From: Sipunculus nudus
Taxonomy: Eukaryota; Annelida; Sipuncula; Golfingiida; Sipunculidae
NCBI GenBank assembly: GCA_026874595.1
Contig: CM049315.1
Coordinates: forward strand, 1,556,501 to 1,620,500
Direction of reading: 5' to 3'
Length of the DNA stretch: 64,000 bases
Shown: positions 36,201 through 43,479 of the stretch, one piece after another
Layout: each line of letters opens with the position of its first letter
Position numbering within the stretch: position 1 is the stretch's first letter
Program-made: the position numbers and the translations under genes
The notes under the pieces: model-generated
Told to the model about the DNA's origin: nothing
Databases searched by the model: none
What the model saw: the letters and a program-made list of their open reading frames with translations, nothing else

Positions 36201-36780
36201 TCCCGGGCTCCGTACGTCAGTTATTGGTAGGCCTTAAAAAATTTGGACGGATTTTTACGACTGTTGCAACCTGATAACTTCCATAATGCATGTTAATGCA
36301 TGTTAAAAGGAACGCACGTGACTTTACAGAGGGCAGTTTTAAGCCATGCAACTATTAACTTACCTTTCGATTGGATTTATTTATTTTTCTGCTTACTCTG
36401 CCCACGTTATAATGAACTGCATTTTATTCCTCTGTGTCGGATGTGTGAGCTGTTTATCAACACGCTGTCAGTAAACATGGTACATGCGCAGATGATGACA
36501 AACAGAAACAGACGTCAGATATCAGAAAAGGTCCCTGTAGTTTATATATTAATGTATATCTCTCAGATATCAACCTGTCCTTCAGGCCTTTTCCCGGTAT
36601 TACTGATATTTATGTGTATTGTTTGACACCATTCATATTAAATTAAACAATTATTCGTTGACAGTTCTGTCTTTGAATGGTGGATATTTGTCGATGCAGT
36701 TCTGGTAAGTAATTAAGTAAATCTCATAGAGCTTACTGAGGTTACATGTATGCTTTCCTGTGACATATGATATAGTATAA

Positions 36781-36834
<54 letters not shown>

Positions 36835-38324
36835 TAGTTATACGAAAAGTATATTTGATTAGATCTCAAAATCCACAAATACAGCAAAAAAATGAAACCT
36901 CGTGCTGTGCTCGCCAAAGAAATAGGTCATTTTGTCGAAGACAGCCTTTGTCCCAGTAGTTCGTTCTCAAATAAGTTGAATTATTACGAAGTGTAACAAG
37001 ATTCTTTTTGCCTCATTTACGCGGGGCTTTGCTATGTCCTTGATAACCAGTATTTCGAATTTACAATATCCTCTCTGTTACGTGGAGACGTGGCGCCGTC
37101 TGGTTGTGGAGAAAATGAAACAAGAAAACATTGATGTTCTTCTGTCTCCTGCCTTCTCTTGCCCGGCACTACTTGAAAAGCATTTCCTGCCGTTAACTGG
37201 TATGTAGAATAACATGTTACATTGATACAGTACACACGATCTTAGATTCTTACACCGCAGTTGAGATAGAAATCGTCTGTTCAGTGGAATAAATGGTCAT
37301 AGAGTGATAAAGGGAAAACTTATTAATGAGTGGCATTGCATGTCATGCCAAAACCTTAATCTGTTCCTATTTCTTATCTTCTATCAATACATTTATATAT
37401 TTTACAGATTACTCTAGTTATGCGGTTGTATACAATCTCCTAGACTGGCCGGCAGGCGTCGTTCCTGTCACTAAAGTGACGTCAGAAGACGTTAAACAGA
37501 TGGACCAGTATCCCTCGGATTCCACTGTAGCCAAAAATATCATAGAGGTGCGAAATGCTTTTTCTTATATTTCCTTTCTTTTACATGACACGACTGTATA
37601 AACTGACATTGTCGTTAATTTTTATGTCGTGCTGTTATTTCGCTAATAAAATAGATTCAAGATAACGCTAGAAGTAGAATATGTATGATAAATTGTTGAT
37701 GTATGTTGGTTTCGTTGTGACCAAGTGGGGATAGATAAATAAATAATGAACTTTGAATACGGGAAAAGACGTTCCGGATCAGATGAAAGTATTATGTATG
37801 TTTATGTGTAGGGTGTGCCCCAGTGTAGCATAAACAATAAAAAATTATGACTTTCCAATGTCACATCCTGGCCTGTCAGTCTGAACCACAAATACACATA
37901 TGCTCACTTGCAATAACAGAGACAAGGATATAAGACAAACGTTAATAAAACACTTTACCCAGAAGTTTACACAAATGCTCTAATCTAAGAATAAAGAAAA
38001 GAGATCATGAATCTCTGTTGCATAGTGATGTCAGCCTGTAGGTGTTCAGTGCGGACTCTCACATGAAAAAGGTCCGTTAGGACAATACATGGAAATACAC
38101 AGAATAAAATGACATTTTTGTGTGGGACATCTCCAACTGGGCACACTTAATAACTCAAAATTAAATGACAAATAACGATCGACTGCACGCAGTATTCTTG
38201 TATTTTTCAGTCAATGCAGGGATCAGAGGGACTTCCGGTAGCAGTCCAGATAGCAGCGCCTCCTTACGGAGAAGAACTGTGTCAACGAGTAATGAAAGAA
38301 ATTGAAGATGCTGTCAAGTTTTAA
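11846..38324 (+). CDS. FAAH: Fatty-acid amide hydrolase, gene 1 (17 exons, spliced)
   Basis: FAAH is a membrane-bound serine hydrolase of the amidase-signature family that hydrolyses fatty-acid amides (such as anandamide and oleamide) to fatty acid and amine. Seventeen exons with GT-AG junctions join without a frame break to 1764 bases, 587 residues plus stop; mammalian FAAH has 579. Residues 15-33 form an N-terminal membrane segment followed by a very basic stretch. The catalytic triad is Lys148 (SIKE), Ser223 (PGGSSGGE) and Ser247 (DIGGSIR). The intervals of 75 and 24 residues are those of rat K142/S217/S241. The first ATG has G at -3 and +4. Exon/intron limits were worked out by eye; exons 13-14 are the least certain. 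The gene looks functional. Confidence 0.93.
12143..12325 (+). pseudogene. Duplicated exon 1 3' half with destroyed splice donor
   Basis: Bases 12143-12325 repeat 11963-12139 (180-bp shift): the last 31 codons of exon 1 plus about 80 bases of intron 1. The donor GT of the original (AAG|GTAATG at 12059) is GA in the copy (AAG|GAAATG at 12239), and no start codon or membrane segment was copied. It should not be spliced as an exon. It carries AGG where exon 1 of gene 1 has AGA, as in gene 2. Confidence 0.9.
12505..12582. repeat. (AT)n microsatellite
   Basis: About 75 bp of TA repeat in intron 1. Confidence 0.95.
13667..13710. repeat. (AT)n microsatellite
   Basis: About 44 bp of TA repeat, 70 bp upstream of exon 2. 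Confidence 0.95.
13781..13885 (+). CDS. FAAH: FAAH gene 1 exon 2
   Basis: Residues 72-106, [18 protein letters not shown]... with phase 0 at both ends. Acceptor TTTTAACAG, donor GTAATC. Matches exon 2 of gene 2 at 28 of 35 residues. Confidence 0.92.
13886..14472 (+). other. FAAH gene 1 intron 2
   Basis: Simple AT-rich intron with a short TATC-type repeat near 14090-14130. No gene or mobile element was recognised. Confidence 0.75.
14473..14529 (+). CDS. FAAH: FAAH gene 1 exon 3
   Basis: Residues 107-125 ([14 protein letters not shown] core), phase 0 at both ends. Counterpart of gene 2 exon 3 at 60342. Confidence 0.92.
14530..15233 (+). other. FAAH gene 1 intron 3
   Basis: Aligns by eye to intron 3 of gene 2, including the AAATGAC.TTTTCATGC stretch after exon 3 and an imperfect GTA-type trinucleotide repeat at 15059-15100. 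It therefore dates from before the tandem duplication. No other feature. Confidence 0.8.
15234..15320 (+). CDS. FAAH: FAAH gene 1 exon 4 (catalytic Lys)
   Basis: Residues 126-154; [11 protein letters not shown] contains the catalytic base Lys148. Phase 0 at both ends, donor GTAAGT. Confidence 0.94.
15321..16061 (+). other. FAAH gene 1 intron 4
   Basis: Non-repetitive apart from a C-run near 15617. No gene or element recognised. Confidence 0.7.
16062..16133 (+). CDS. FAAH: FAAH gene 1 exon 5
   Basis: Residues 155-178 ([14 protein letters not shown]...). Phase 0 at both ends, acceptor ATTTTAG, donor GTTAGT. Gene 2 has a different donor context here (GTATGC), and gene 1 lacks the minisatellite seen there. 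Confidence 0.92.
16134..16554 (+). other. FAAH gene 1 intron 5
   Basis: 421 bp of AT-rich sequence with no repeat and no ORF of note. Confidence 0.75.
16555..16616 (+). CDS. FAAH: FAAH gene 1 exon 6
   Basis: Residues 179-198 plus two bases of Ser199 ([20 protein letters not shown]). Acceptor GAGTAG, donor GTATAC, ends in phase 2. Confidence 0.9.
16617..17014 (+). other. FAAH gene 1 intron 6
   Basis: 398 bp, AT-rich, nothing recognisable. Confidence 0.75.
17015..17221 (+). CDS. FAAH: FAAH gene 1 exon 7 (catalytic Ser residues)
   Basis: Residues 199-268. Contains [10 protein letters not shown], the glycine/serine-rich signature [15 protein letters not shown] with Ser223, and [17 protein letters not shown] with the nucleophile Ser247. 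This is the hallmark exon of amidase-signature enzymes. Donor GTAAGA, ending with two bases of Asn268. Confidence 0.96.
17235..17427. mobile_element. hAT-like MITE
   Basis: Begins CAGGGGCGGATCCAGG and ends CCTGGATCTGCTG, whose reverse complement CAGCAGATCCAGG matches the start imperfectly. The CAG...CTG ends are typical of hAT elements. The flanking bases AGTTG occur on both sides (5 bp; hAT elements usually give 8). Interior 193 bp, no ORF, with a G-run at 17385. Confidence 0.55.
19703..19755. repeat. (TA)n(TG)n microsatellite
   Basis: TA repeat followed by TG and GA units in intron 7. Confidence 0.95.
20261..20880 (+). repeat. 104-bp tandem repeat, six copies
   Basis: Units start at 20261, 20365, 20469, 20573, 20677 and 20781 (TCTATCTGGTGATACAGAAT). 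They are nearly identical, so amplification was recent. Each unit contains CTTGTAAGTTCC, a consensus-like splice donor on the sense strand of FAAH. No coding signal. Confidence 0.95.
21064..21113 (+). CDS. FAAH: FAAH gene 1 exon 8
   Basis: Completes Asn268 and encodes residues through the first base of Leu285 ([16 protein letters not shown]). Acceptor CTTATAG, donor GTGAGT. The frame closes with exon 9. Confidence 0.85.
21228..21290. repeat. (AT)n microsatellite
   Basis: About 60 bp of TA repeat. Confidence 0.95.
21615..21670. repeat. (AT)n microsatellite
   Basis: About 55 bp of TA repeat. Confidence 0.95.
22060..22730. repeat. CCGT/ACGG-rich segment of unknown origin
   Basis: This stretch is clearly richer in G+C than its surroundings and packed with CCGT, CACGG and TCCGTG words, starting TTTGTCACACAATCACGG and ending at the satellite. 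The density of one short word suggests a non-autonomous DNA transposon or a decayed short-period repeat. No ORF over 61 codons and no terminal inverted repeat was found. Confidence 0.5.
22735..27160 (+). repeat. G-rich satellite, period about 190-194 bp, about 23 copies
   Basis: Each unit contains GCGACATTGTGACCTAGG, two G-rich tracts (GGGGGAGGGGGG and a second leading into GGTACC), then CCACTGACCGTGACACTGC and a TTTAAAAAAG stretch. The second G tract is followed by a C run, so it can fold as a GGGGGGTACCCCCC hairpin. Units 2-4 resemble units 6-8, which share the rare variants CCACGCCCGAT, TGTTGATC and TTAGAGATT about 772 bp apart, so a four-unit block was itself duplicated. Not coding. Confidence 0.95.
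27401..27525 (+). CDS. FAAH: FAAH gene 1 exon 9
   Basis: Residues 285-326. [20 protein letters not shown] corresponds to the conserved G-P-x-x-R-D-V-E-S segment of FAAH. Acceptor ACTGCCAG, donor GTAACA, ends in phase 0. Confidence 0.93.
27644..29710 (+). mobile_element. Helentron-like non-autonomous element, copy A
   Basis: Starts CCTCAGCTGACTATAAGTCA, followed by a run of CCGTCCGTCC, and ends CAGCTGAGCACAGTGACCCATGGGTCCCTT. The short start motif CTCAGCTG recurs inverted just before a terminal palindrome, the same layout as copies B, C and D. The interior is AT-rich with no ORF, and unlike B and C it lacks dense AGGTCA runs. Confidence 0.7.
29980..30021. repeat. (AT)n microsatellite
   Basis: TA repeat preceded by a short CA repeat. 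Confidence 0.95.
30263..30320. repeat. (AT)n microsatellite
   Basis: TA repeat ahead of a C10 run in intron 9. Confidence 0.95.
30481..30606 (+). CDS. FAAH: FAAH gene 1 exon 10
   Basis: Residues 327-368 ([17 protein letters not shown]...[11 protein letters not shown]), the strand PLRIGYY followed by a helix. Phase 0 at both ends, donor GTAAGG. Confidence 0.93.
30607..31454 (+). other. FAAH gene 1 intron 10
   Basis: 848 bp with an AT microsatellite at 31112-31174. A 99-codon minus-strand frame over the first 200 bp has no recognisable domain. Confidence 0.75.
31112..31174. repeat. (AT)n microsatellite
   Basis: About 60 bp of TA repeat in intron 10. Confidence 0.95.
31455..31561 (+). CDS. 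FAAH: FAAH gene 1 exon 11
   Basis: Starts [10 protein letters not shown], continuing GQGHT from exon 10, and includes VLVADGGH, the D-G-G segment of FAAH. Ends in phase 2 (AT|GTGAGT). The missing base is supplied by exon 12, which supports both boundaries. Confidence 0.9.
32020..32970 (+). repeat. 36-bp CU-rich minisatellite, about 26 copies
   Basis: The unit is CATCGATTC followed by TTCTTCTCTCTC, TTTCTCTTG and CTCGCA. A 36-bp period with no stop in any phase keeps all frames open, so ORFs of 250-480 codons appear on both strands. These are low-complexity artefacts ([36 protein letters not shown]) and not genes. The sense strand contains no AG dinucleotide. Confidence 0.95.
33201..33260. repeat. 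(AT)n microsatellite
   Basis: TA repeat 40 bp upstream of exon 12. Confidence 0.95.
33303..33405 (+). CDS. FAAH: FAAH gene 1 exon 12
   Basis: Encodes [20 protein letters not shown] then [14 protein letters not shown], matching the D-P-x-x-D-L...P-x-W segment of the FAAH membrane-cap region. Starts with the base completing the exon 11 codon, ends in phase 0 at GTAAGT. Confidence 0.85.
33406..34183 (+). other. FAAH gene 1 intron 12
   Basis: 778 bp with no repeat. A 75-codon minus-strand frame at 33538-33765 has no recognisable domain. Confidence 0.7.
34184..34227 (+). CDS. FAAH: FAAH gene 1 exon 13 (provisional)
   Basis: Short exon encoding [14 protein letters not shown] plus two bases, acceptor TTCTTCTAG, donor GTATCT. 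It is accepted because its phase fits both neighbours and homologues need residues here. The sequence itself is poorly conserved. Confidence 0.55.
34270..36220. mobile_element. Foldback transposon with palindromic inverted repeats
   Basis: The element runs 34276-36214 and is flanked on both sides by CGTCAG (34270-34275 and 36215-36220), a perfect 6-bp target-site duplication. The ends are inverted copies starting TACGGAGCCCGG and continuing GACGACAT. The inverted arms (about 34276-34450 and 36010-36214) contain arrays of AATTCGTGCGCACGAATTA-type palindromes; a further pair of units lies at 35895-35935. Inside is a LINE fragment. No transposase is encoded. Confidence 0.9.
34690..35705 (-). pseudogene. 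Jockey/CR1-like LINE reverse transcriptase fragment inside the foldback element
   Basis: On the minus strand, pieces read [20 protein letters not shown] (35500-35640), [16 protein letters not shown] (about 35300), [19 protein letters not shown] (about 35090) and [16 protein letters not shown] (about 34760). These belong to the start of the RT region and to its C-terminal end. The catalytic RT core between them is missing and stops are present, so this is a deleted remnant. Confidence 0.7.
36665..36704 (+). CDS. FAAH: FAAH gene 1 exon 14 (provisional)
   Basis: Encodes [13 protein letters not shown], resembling the S-x-x-E-x-W helix before the Y/W-R-x-x-x segment of FAAH. Acceptor TTGACAG, donor GTAAGT. 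With exon 13 it keeps frame and ends in phase 0. Confidence 0.6.
36705..37087 (+). other. FAAH gene 1 intron 14
   Basis: 383 bp with a TA microsatellite (36780-36830). The acceptor chosen is the AG at 37086-37087 after a CTCTCTG pyrimidine tract; an upstream AG at 37049-37050 would not keep the frame. Confidence 0.65.
36780..36830. repeat. (AT)n microsatellite
   Basis: About 50 bp of TA repeat in intron 14. Confidence 0.95.
37088..37199 (+). CDS. FAAH: FAAH gene 1 exon 15
   Basis: Encodes [20 protein letters not shown] and [17 protein letters not shown], matching the I/L-D-V-x-L-x-P segment of FAAH. Ends with one base at donor GTATGT. Confidence 0.85.
37408..37547 (+). CDS. FAAH: FAAH gene 1 exon 16
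   Basis: Encodes [20 protein letters not shown] then [20 protein letters not shown]. The Y-N-L-L-D-x-P-A-G-V-V-P-V-T motif is diagnostic for FAAH. Phase fits both neighbours; ends in phase 0. Confidence 0.95.
37548..38210 (+). other. FAAH gene 1 intron 16
   Basis: 663 bp with no recognisable gene or repeat. Confidence 0.7.
38211..38324 (+). CDS. FAAH: FAAH gene 1 exon 17 and stop
   Basis: Encodes [20 protein letters not shown] then [17 protein letters not shown] and TAA. The GLPVAVQ-x-x-x-P-x-x-EELCLR-type C-terminus is conserved in FAAH. Confidence 0.95.
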   Translation, partial: SMQGSEGLPVAVQIAAPPYGEELCQRVMKEIEDAVKF

Positions 38325-38388
38325 TAATCTGGAAATATGAACTGAATACCTGATAGGTTATACGTTTTCAAATGTAAGATCTATTACA

Positions 38389-38394
38389 ATAAAA
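38389..38394 (+). terminator. Polyadenylation signal of FAAH gene 1
   Basis: AATAAA 65 bp after the stop codon, the first canonical signal downstream. Confidence 0.65.
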
Positions 38395-39173
38395 CGGTAC
38401 AAGTACATGTAAAACTCCTGTAAAACAGTGGAATACTTATATCCAGTGCTATTTTGAAGAGACTTATTTGTTGCCAAGATATTTAAACTTTCGGCTTTCA
38501 ATATTGTTTGTAGTGCTGAGTTCATTTCATTTCACCAGTATTTTCCGATATAATAAATATTTTCTGTGATTTGAGGTCTTCACAAAATATCGCAGGGGCG
38601 CCTATCGTATATATAACTGTTACACAGACAAATTGTTCAGGGGAAAATACTGGGCCGATCACGGAATCGAACCCATGTTTCGCTTTTAAATCACCCCATA
38701 ACTTATTTACACCAGTCTGTTGGTCGAGTCTGTACAGTTATAGTCCGAGTCCAGGCCGATCAGGTCGAATACCTTTCTGTTAAACCCAAAAGAAGACAAT
38801 TTGTTTCTATGAATGACAAAAATTCTCACACTAGAGCCTTTAGATGACTGCCACCAGGAAATTTGCTGAAACTCCTGATTGCAGCCACCCAAAGGCTCTT
38901 CTGTGACAGTTGTTGTTATTTATTTTAATATGACGGAGTCAGGAAACAACTTCCACTCTACAGTTGGTTTCTGATTTGGCTGATTTAGTTCTTTGTAATA
39001 AGAAGAGGAAGCAAATATTCCTTGTTGATGTCTCACACACAAAGAAATAAGTGACAAATATATATTTATGAGCTTCAACTGAATTTAGAAAAGAAATTTT
39101 TATATTTACCTTCATACATTCTAATAATGGAAATAGCCAGATCTACTCTCGTATTTGGATGGATCTCTAAAAT

Positions 39174-39262
39174 ATGCACGCAGTTCAAGTGTTGATAGAG
39201 TCAAGTTATAACATGCCCGGCCGTCACCCTAGCGATCCGGGTTCGAATCCTGGCATGGCCCT
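39174..39262 (+). repeat. tRNA-derived SINE or tRNA relic
   Basis: An A-box-like AGTTCAAGTGTTGATAGAG (39182-39200) lies about 40 bases before a perfect B box GGTTCGAATCC (39239-39250), which is inside a paired T-arm CCGGGTTCGAATCCTGG. The anticodon arm and acceptor stem do not fold well, so a real tRNA gene is unlikely. Confidence 0.5.
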
Positions 39263-39554
39263 TGGCTTCAAGGTACGTTTTAAGATACGTTTCAAAAACC
39301 TCTGGATTTCTAGCCTTAAGAAAGGACTTTCTTTAAAGTGCTATCCAAGTGGAGGGTAGTTTCCATATTTTGAATTATGCAACAGCATCCCGCAGTCACA
39401 AAGTCATATTATCTAGAGTCTATCGACCCTCTGACATTACGACCAGAATCCTGGCATTCCAGAATGTCTTTACATCTAGGTCTGTGGAACGCTTTATAAG
39501 GCCCCATGAGGATGGAAATATTTTTGTCATTTTTGACAACGCCTCACGGCCTAC

Positions 39555-39646
39555 AGGTGCACTGTCCATTAAAATAAACCAGACCAATCGTTAGCTTTTT
39601 AGGTGCACTGTCCATTAAAATAAACCAGACCAATCGTTAGCATTTT
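39555..39646. repeat. 46-bp tandem duplication
   Basis: AGGTGCACTGTCCATTAAAA and the 20 bases after it occur at 39555 and again at 39601. The first copy ends an unassigned 81-codon frame (39349-39594). Confidence 0.9.
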
Positions 39647-41379
39647 TTGTGTACTTTTTAATAAGACCAAACTTGAGGTAGAAAATTCGATTTAGCTCAG
39701 CATATTGGTAAACTCCTTGGTATGTTTGTTGAATTTTTGACCGCATGAACAAAATCATTACTCGCGCGGGTTACAGGACACAGGCAACTTGCAGGCGATA
39801 AAGGAAATGAGTTGTTATCATAGAGACGGGGTTTCAGTGAGTTCACATGTATTCTCTTGTATTATCTAATCATCCCTAGCATAATGTTAGGATTATGGGT
39901 GGTTTAACCACACTATGAATGAAACCTGAAGGAAACCACTGCGATGCATTCCTCGATATTGCTTGTATCATGACTCAAGTAGGTAACTAGCCAAATACTC
40001 GTTGACTACTGTCAATGAATAATTCATCAAAACTAGTACTTAATACAAAATACTTTTACACTAGCTGCAATATTCTGTAACAATTCCCTGCCGATTCCTG
40101 AACGTAACTGATGGTGACTGGTGTGCAGGCGACATATAGATTCCAGGAGTGTAACGTATGAATGATATAAAAATAGATAAAAAAATTTTTCCATGATCAC
40201 GGAGAAATTCTGTGTATATAGAAGCAAGACTAAATGCACAAACGGGGAATTTTTAGCGTGAAATCTCTTTATATTCCATTTTACTGCATGACATTGTGCA
40301 AATGACTATACACACTGTGTAGGCGAAACAGGTATAGATTAACACCTAATTAAAAAAAAGTATATACATTCCACACCAAGAATAATGGCACATTACTTTT
40401 ATCAAATTTTAGAATATGGCAAATAATGATGCATAAATGTTTCCCCTGTCACAGTGCATATAATTTTGTTTTCACTTACTGCGCAAGGCAGAATTAATAT
40501 CTAAAATAATATGGTAATAAGGTACGTGCAAATGAAATTGTGGCTGTTAATGGAAGCACATTAGGATCACATGAATTGCAATTTCCCGAGAGTTCACATG
40601 GATTGAAGTAACACCGGTAAATTTCAAATTAATACTTAATATTTGTACTAATATCCAACTTTACACATCCAAGAGACTGCGAGGTGTCTCGACTCCGTGC
40701 TATAGGAAGTAGCCTTCAGGCTCAGGGTCTGTTATTTAGGATTTATTGTAACTGTAAACCTTAAATATATATTTTCAGGATATTTATTCCATATAGTTAA
40801 GAAGTTATCAGTTTAGTATAATGCATTTGCCTTGAAGTACAAATGAAATGACATATATAATCTCAATTTTTACTATATACATTTCTCTGTTTAAGTGTTT
40901 TACAAATATAATGGCAAGTCAAATTAAAGTAATTATTGTAGTATGTAAACTATATATAAAGCGGTATTTAAAATATTGTAGCTAACTGCGAACAAATACA
41001 ATATTATTTATGTTAATAATCATGTATCTGGTAATGGATGCTGTACATGTATATATACCATGCACGCAAATATTTGTATATGACTGCAAATATAGCCATT
41101 ACATGTTTGGATGGAGATTATATCGAGTTGACTTTTAACTGGCATTCTGCTGTATTGGAAGTCACCCTGTAAAATCCACTGTAATTTTTAATCTGTCTTA
41201 GAAGGAGTGTATTCAGGTTTTTATACGAAAAAATAAAATCTTAATTAGGACTATGCTCTTCCGCCTCAGAATAAGATAACCGACTACTAATCTGAAGACC
41301 ATATATATTGCCCTTTTTAAAGTCACATAGATTACTGCATATCTGTTTAGGGTAATTGTTACTCGTTTAACTCATTTAA

Positions 41380-41757
41380 ATAGGATATAAAAAAAATCCA
41401 GAACAAAGCCGCGCGCGTTGTAACCAACAACTTCGACAACAACACATTATCTGCGTCATTAATCACATGTATAGGATGGATGACTGTGGAACAAAGGTAT
41501 CGATATTTTATGTGTTCACTTGTCTATAAATGTTTGTCTGAAAACGTACCTGATTATTTAAAACGCTACTAAGGTTGCAACGAATTCAATACGAAACACG
41601 GTCTTCTGACAGCCATAAACTATATTGCCCATGCCGAGGCGTAAACGTTTTAGGTCCAATTTTTGTTATGCTGGACCATATCTATGGATTCAGCTATCTT
41701 TCTCTTTACAGTTTGCCTCAAGTAACGACCATTTTAAACTTCTATAAGGATGTTTGA
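41380..41757 (+). pseudogene. Jockey/CR1-like LINE ORF2 C-terminal remnant
   Basis: The plus strand reads KIQNKAARVVTNNFDNNTLS, then W.TVEQRYRYFMCSLVYKCL, PDYLKRY, and in another frame GPYLWIQL. These are the A-A-R-x-x-T...V-x-x-R...K-C-L...P-x-Y-L motifs after the RT core of Jockey/CR1-type LINEs. A stop and a frameshift break it. Confidence 0.75.
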
Positions 41758-43266
41758 TGCAATAGCTCAATTTTGTATTATTATTTTTATATTTACTATA
41801 AACCTTCATTTTTATTGATAACGTGAGTTAAGATATGTACTTTTAATATTGTTATGCCTTCTATGTAACGACTATTTGTCTTAATCTGCTTACCTGTTTT
41901 ATTCATTTACACTATATATTAATATATATTTTCCATCAAGCATTTTGTCAAATCTTAACTGTATAATGTATGTTGAATTTTTATGTGTAACAGAACTCTA
42001 TTGAAAAAAGCAAATCAGCTGAAAAGGCTTTAAAACATGTTGAAATATAAAATAAATGAATTTAATTATAAGTAATGCCTTTCACGAAGATATGATTTGG
42101 TCATGCACTCACAGGAGTAAAATAATGCCCATAAATATAAGTTATATACCAATGAGATGAGATTTTCTTTCCTATTCATAAATAAAACTGCAAAATTACT
42201 GCTCAGGTAATGATTTTTGGCACACGTGCATATAGCTTCGGGAACATTTGCCAATTATATTTTTTTCACATTTACACATGTAGTTTCAGGAAATATAAAT
42301 ATGCATAATGCATAAATTTCTGTATCTCTTTTTCTGCTAAAGAAAATCTCCTTTCGAGACTGATCATCTTGTGTGATGGTTAGCTGTAGTTAATAAAATG
42401 TCAGAAGATGCATGGCGGCATGCAATGTTAAACAGCTTCTTTCGAAAAGCACTCATGCTATGATTAAACCTACAGTTTTGCATGTTCTGTTTCCGCCATT
42501 GCCTCAGTAAAGATTAATTTCAATCGCTGAATAATGTCTTTTTGGGATTTCATATCCGCCATCATGGGTTTAGGCGCCGATACAAAGCTTTCACGCGAAC
42601 GACATTTTGGCATCCGACTGATTCCTAGTGTGTGGGCCATTATACACCATATCAACATGAAATAATATTGTAATCACACAGGGTAATTCGTTCATCCCTT
42701 ATGTCTCTATGACAATTTTTAAGATTTACAAGCACATTTTTTATTTATTTTTCACGCAAAGAAAAAACCCCAAGTGTGATAGGAAGGCATCTTGTGTCAT
42801 GATCCATGGAAAACCACTCAACAGGTTATGCAATATAATTAATGTCTCACCTGTGTTTAGCTTCTACTTGACTTAACTAATAGGTGAGATATTTGAGCCT
42901 TATTTCTATTTTTTATCTTGACCTTATTTTCATGGTCATTAACTCAAAACCTCTTCCCTATATTGTCGCTGAGTTTCTGGCGTCGGGGGATCGAAGGCTC
43001 AAAGTGAACGGTCGGCAGTTACACATGTACTTACCATTGTACAGATTATCAGATATCTGTATACTTATACCAGGATGCTCGGGAGCAGAGGTTTACCGTA
43101 CAGGTGTCCTATACATGTATGTTTGCCTTCTGTGCATCAACCCATTGTTTTACTCTCTCGCCGGTGACCTTGATCTACATTTTGCACAGGCGTAAAAAAA
43201 ATCCAGCCTCCCGGCCACAACGATACAAACGGTGTAGATATCCTGATATCAGCACATGTAACCGGT

Positions 43267-43479
43267 ATGGCGCTGGTACGAGCACAGGAGCTGTTTGAAG
43301 AGGCTCCGTGGTTCTGGGGCTGTGCTGGTGCCGGGGCTGTCTGTGTGACTGGGCTGGTGACCTGGAGAGCTGTCAGTGGATCCTTACGACATAAAGCGAT
43401 AGAAAAACGGAGGAAGAACTACCGGGAACAAAAACTACTGGAGAAACGAGCGTACGCTCAGAGGTTCAACGCGAGCAAG
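43267..43479 (+). CDS. FAAH: FAAH gene 2 exon 1
   Basis: [20 protein letters not shown] start with the same membrane segment. The first 40 residues differ from gene 1 at six positions, while the last 31 are identical (one base difference in 93). Donor GTGAGA. Confidence 0.93.

Larger units (their letters stand above)
34228..36664 (+). other. FAAH gene 1 intron 13
   Basis: Four fifths of this intron is a foldback element with a captured LINE fragment (34276-36214). A 450-bp tail before exon 14 holds an unassigned 108-codon frame at 36300-36626. Confidence 0.8.
38400..43266. other. Intergenic region between the FAAH paralogues
   Basis: 4.9 kb holding a SINE-like tRNA sequence, a 46-bp tandem duplication and a LINE 3' remnant. 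The remaining stretches (39650-41370 and 41800-43260) contain no domain I recognise. The promoter of FAAH gene 2 should be in the last part. Confidence 0.65.

Noticed and set aside
39174-39262. Functional tRNA gene
   Set aside because: The B box and T-arm are good, but the acceptor stem and anticodon arm do not pair, so a tRNA-derived SINE or relic is more likely.
39349-39594. 81-codon ORF in the intergenic region
   Set aside because: No recognisable domain, no splice context, and its end lies in a 46-bp tandem duplication; not supported as a gene.
42470-42658. 62-codon minus-strand ORF (MLIWCIMAHTLGISRMPKC...)
   Set aside because: Length is within chance expectation, with no homologue recognised and no neighbouring exon.
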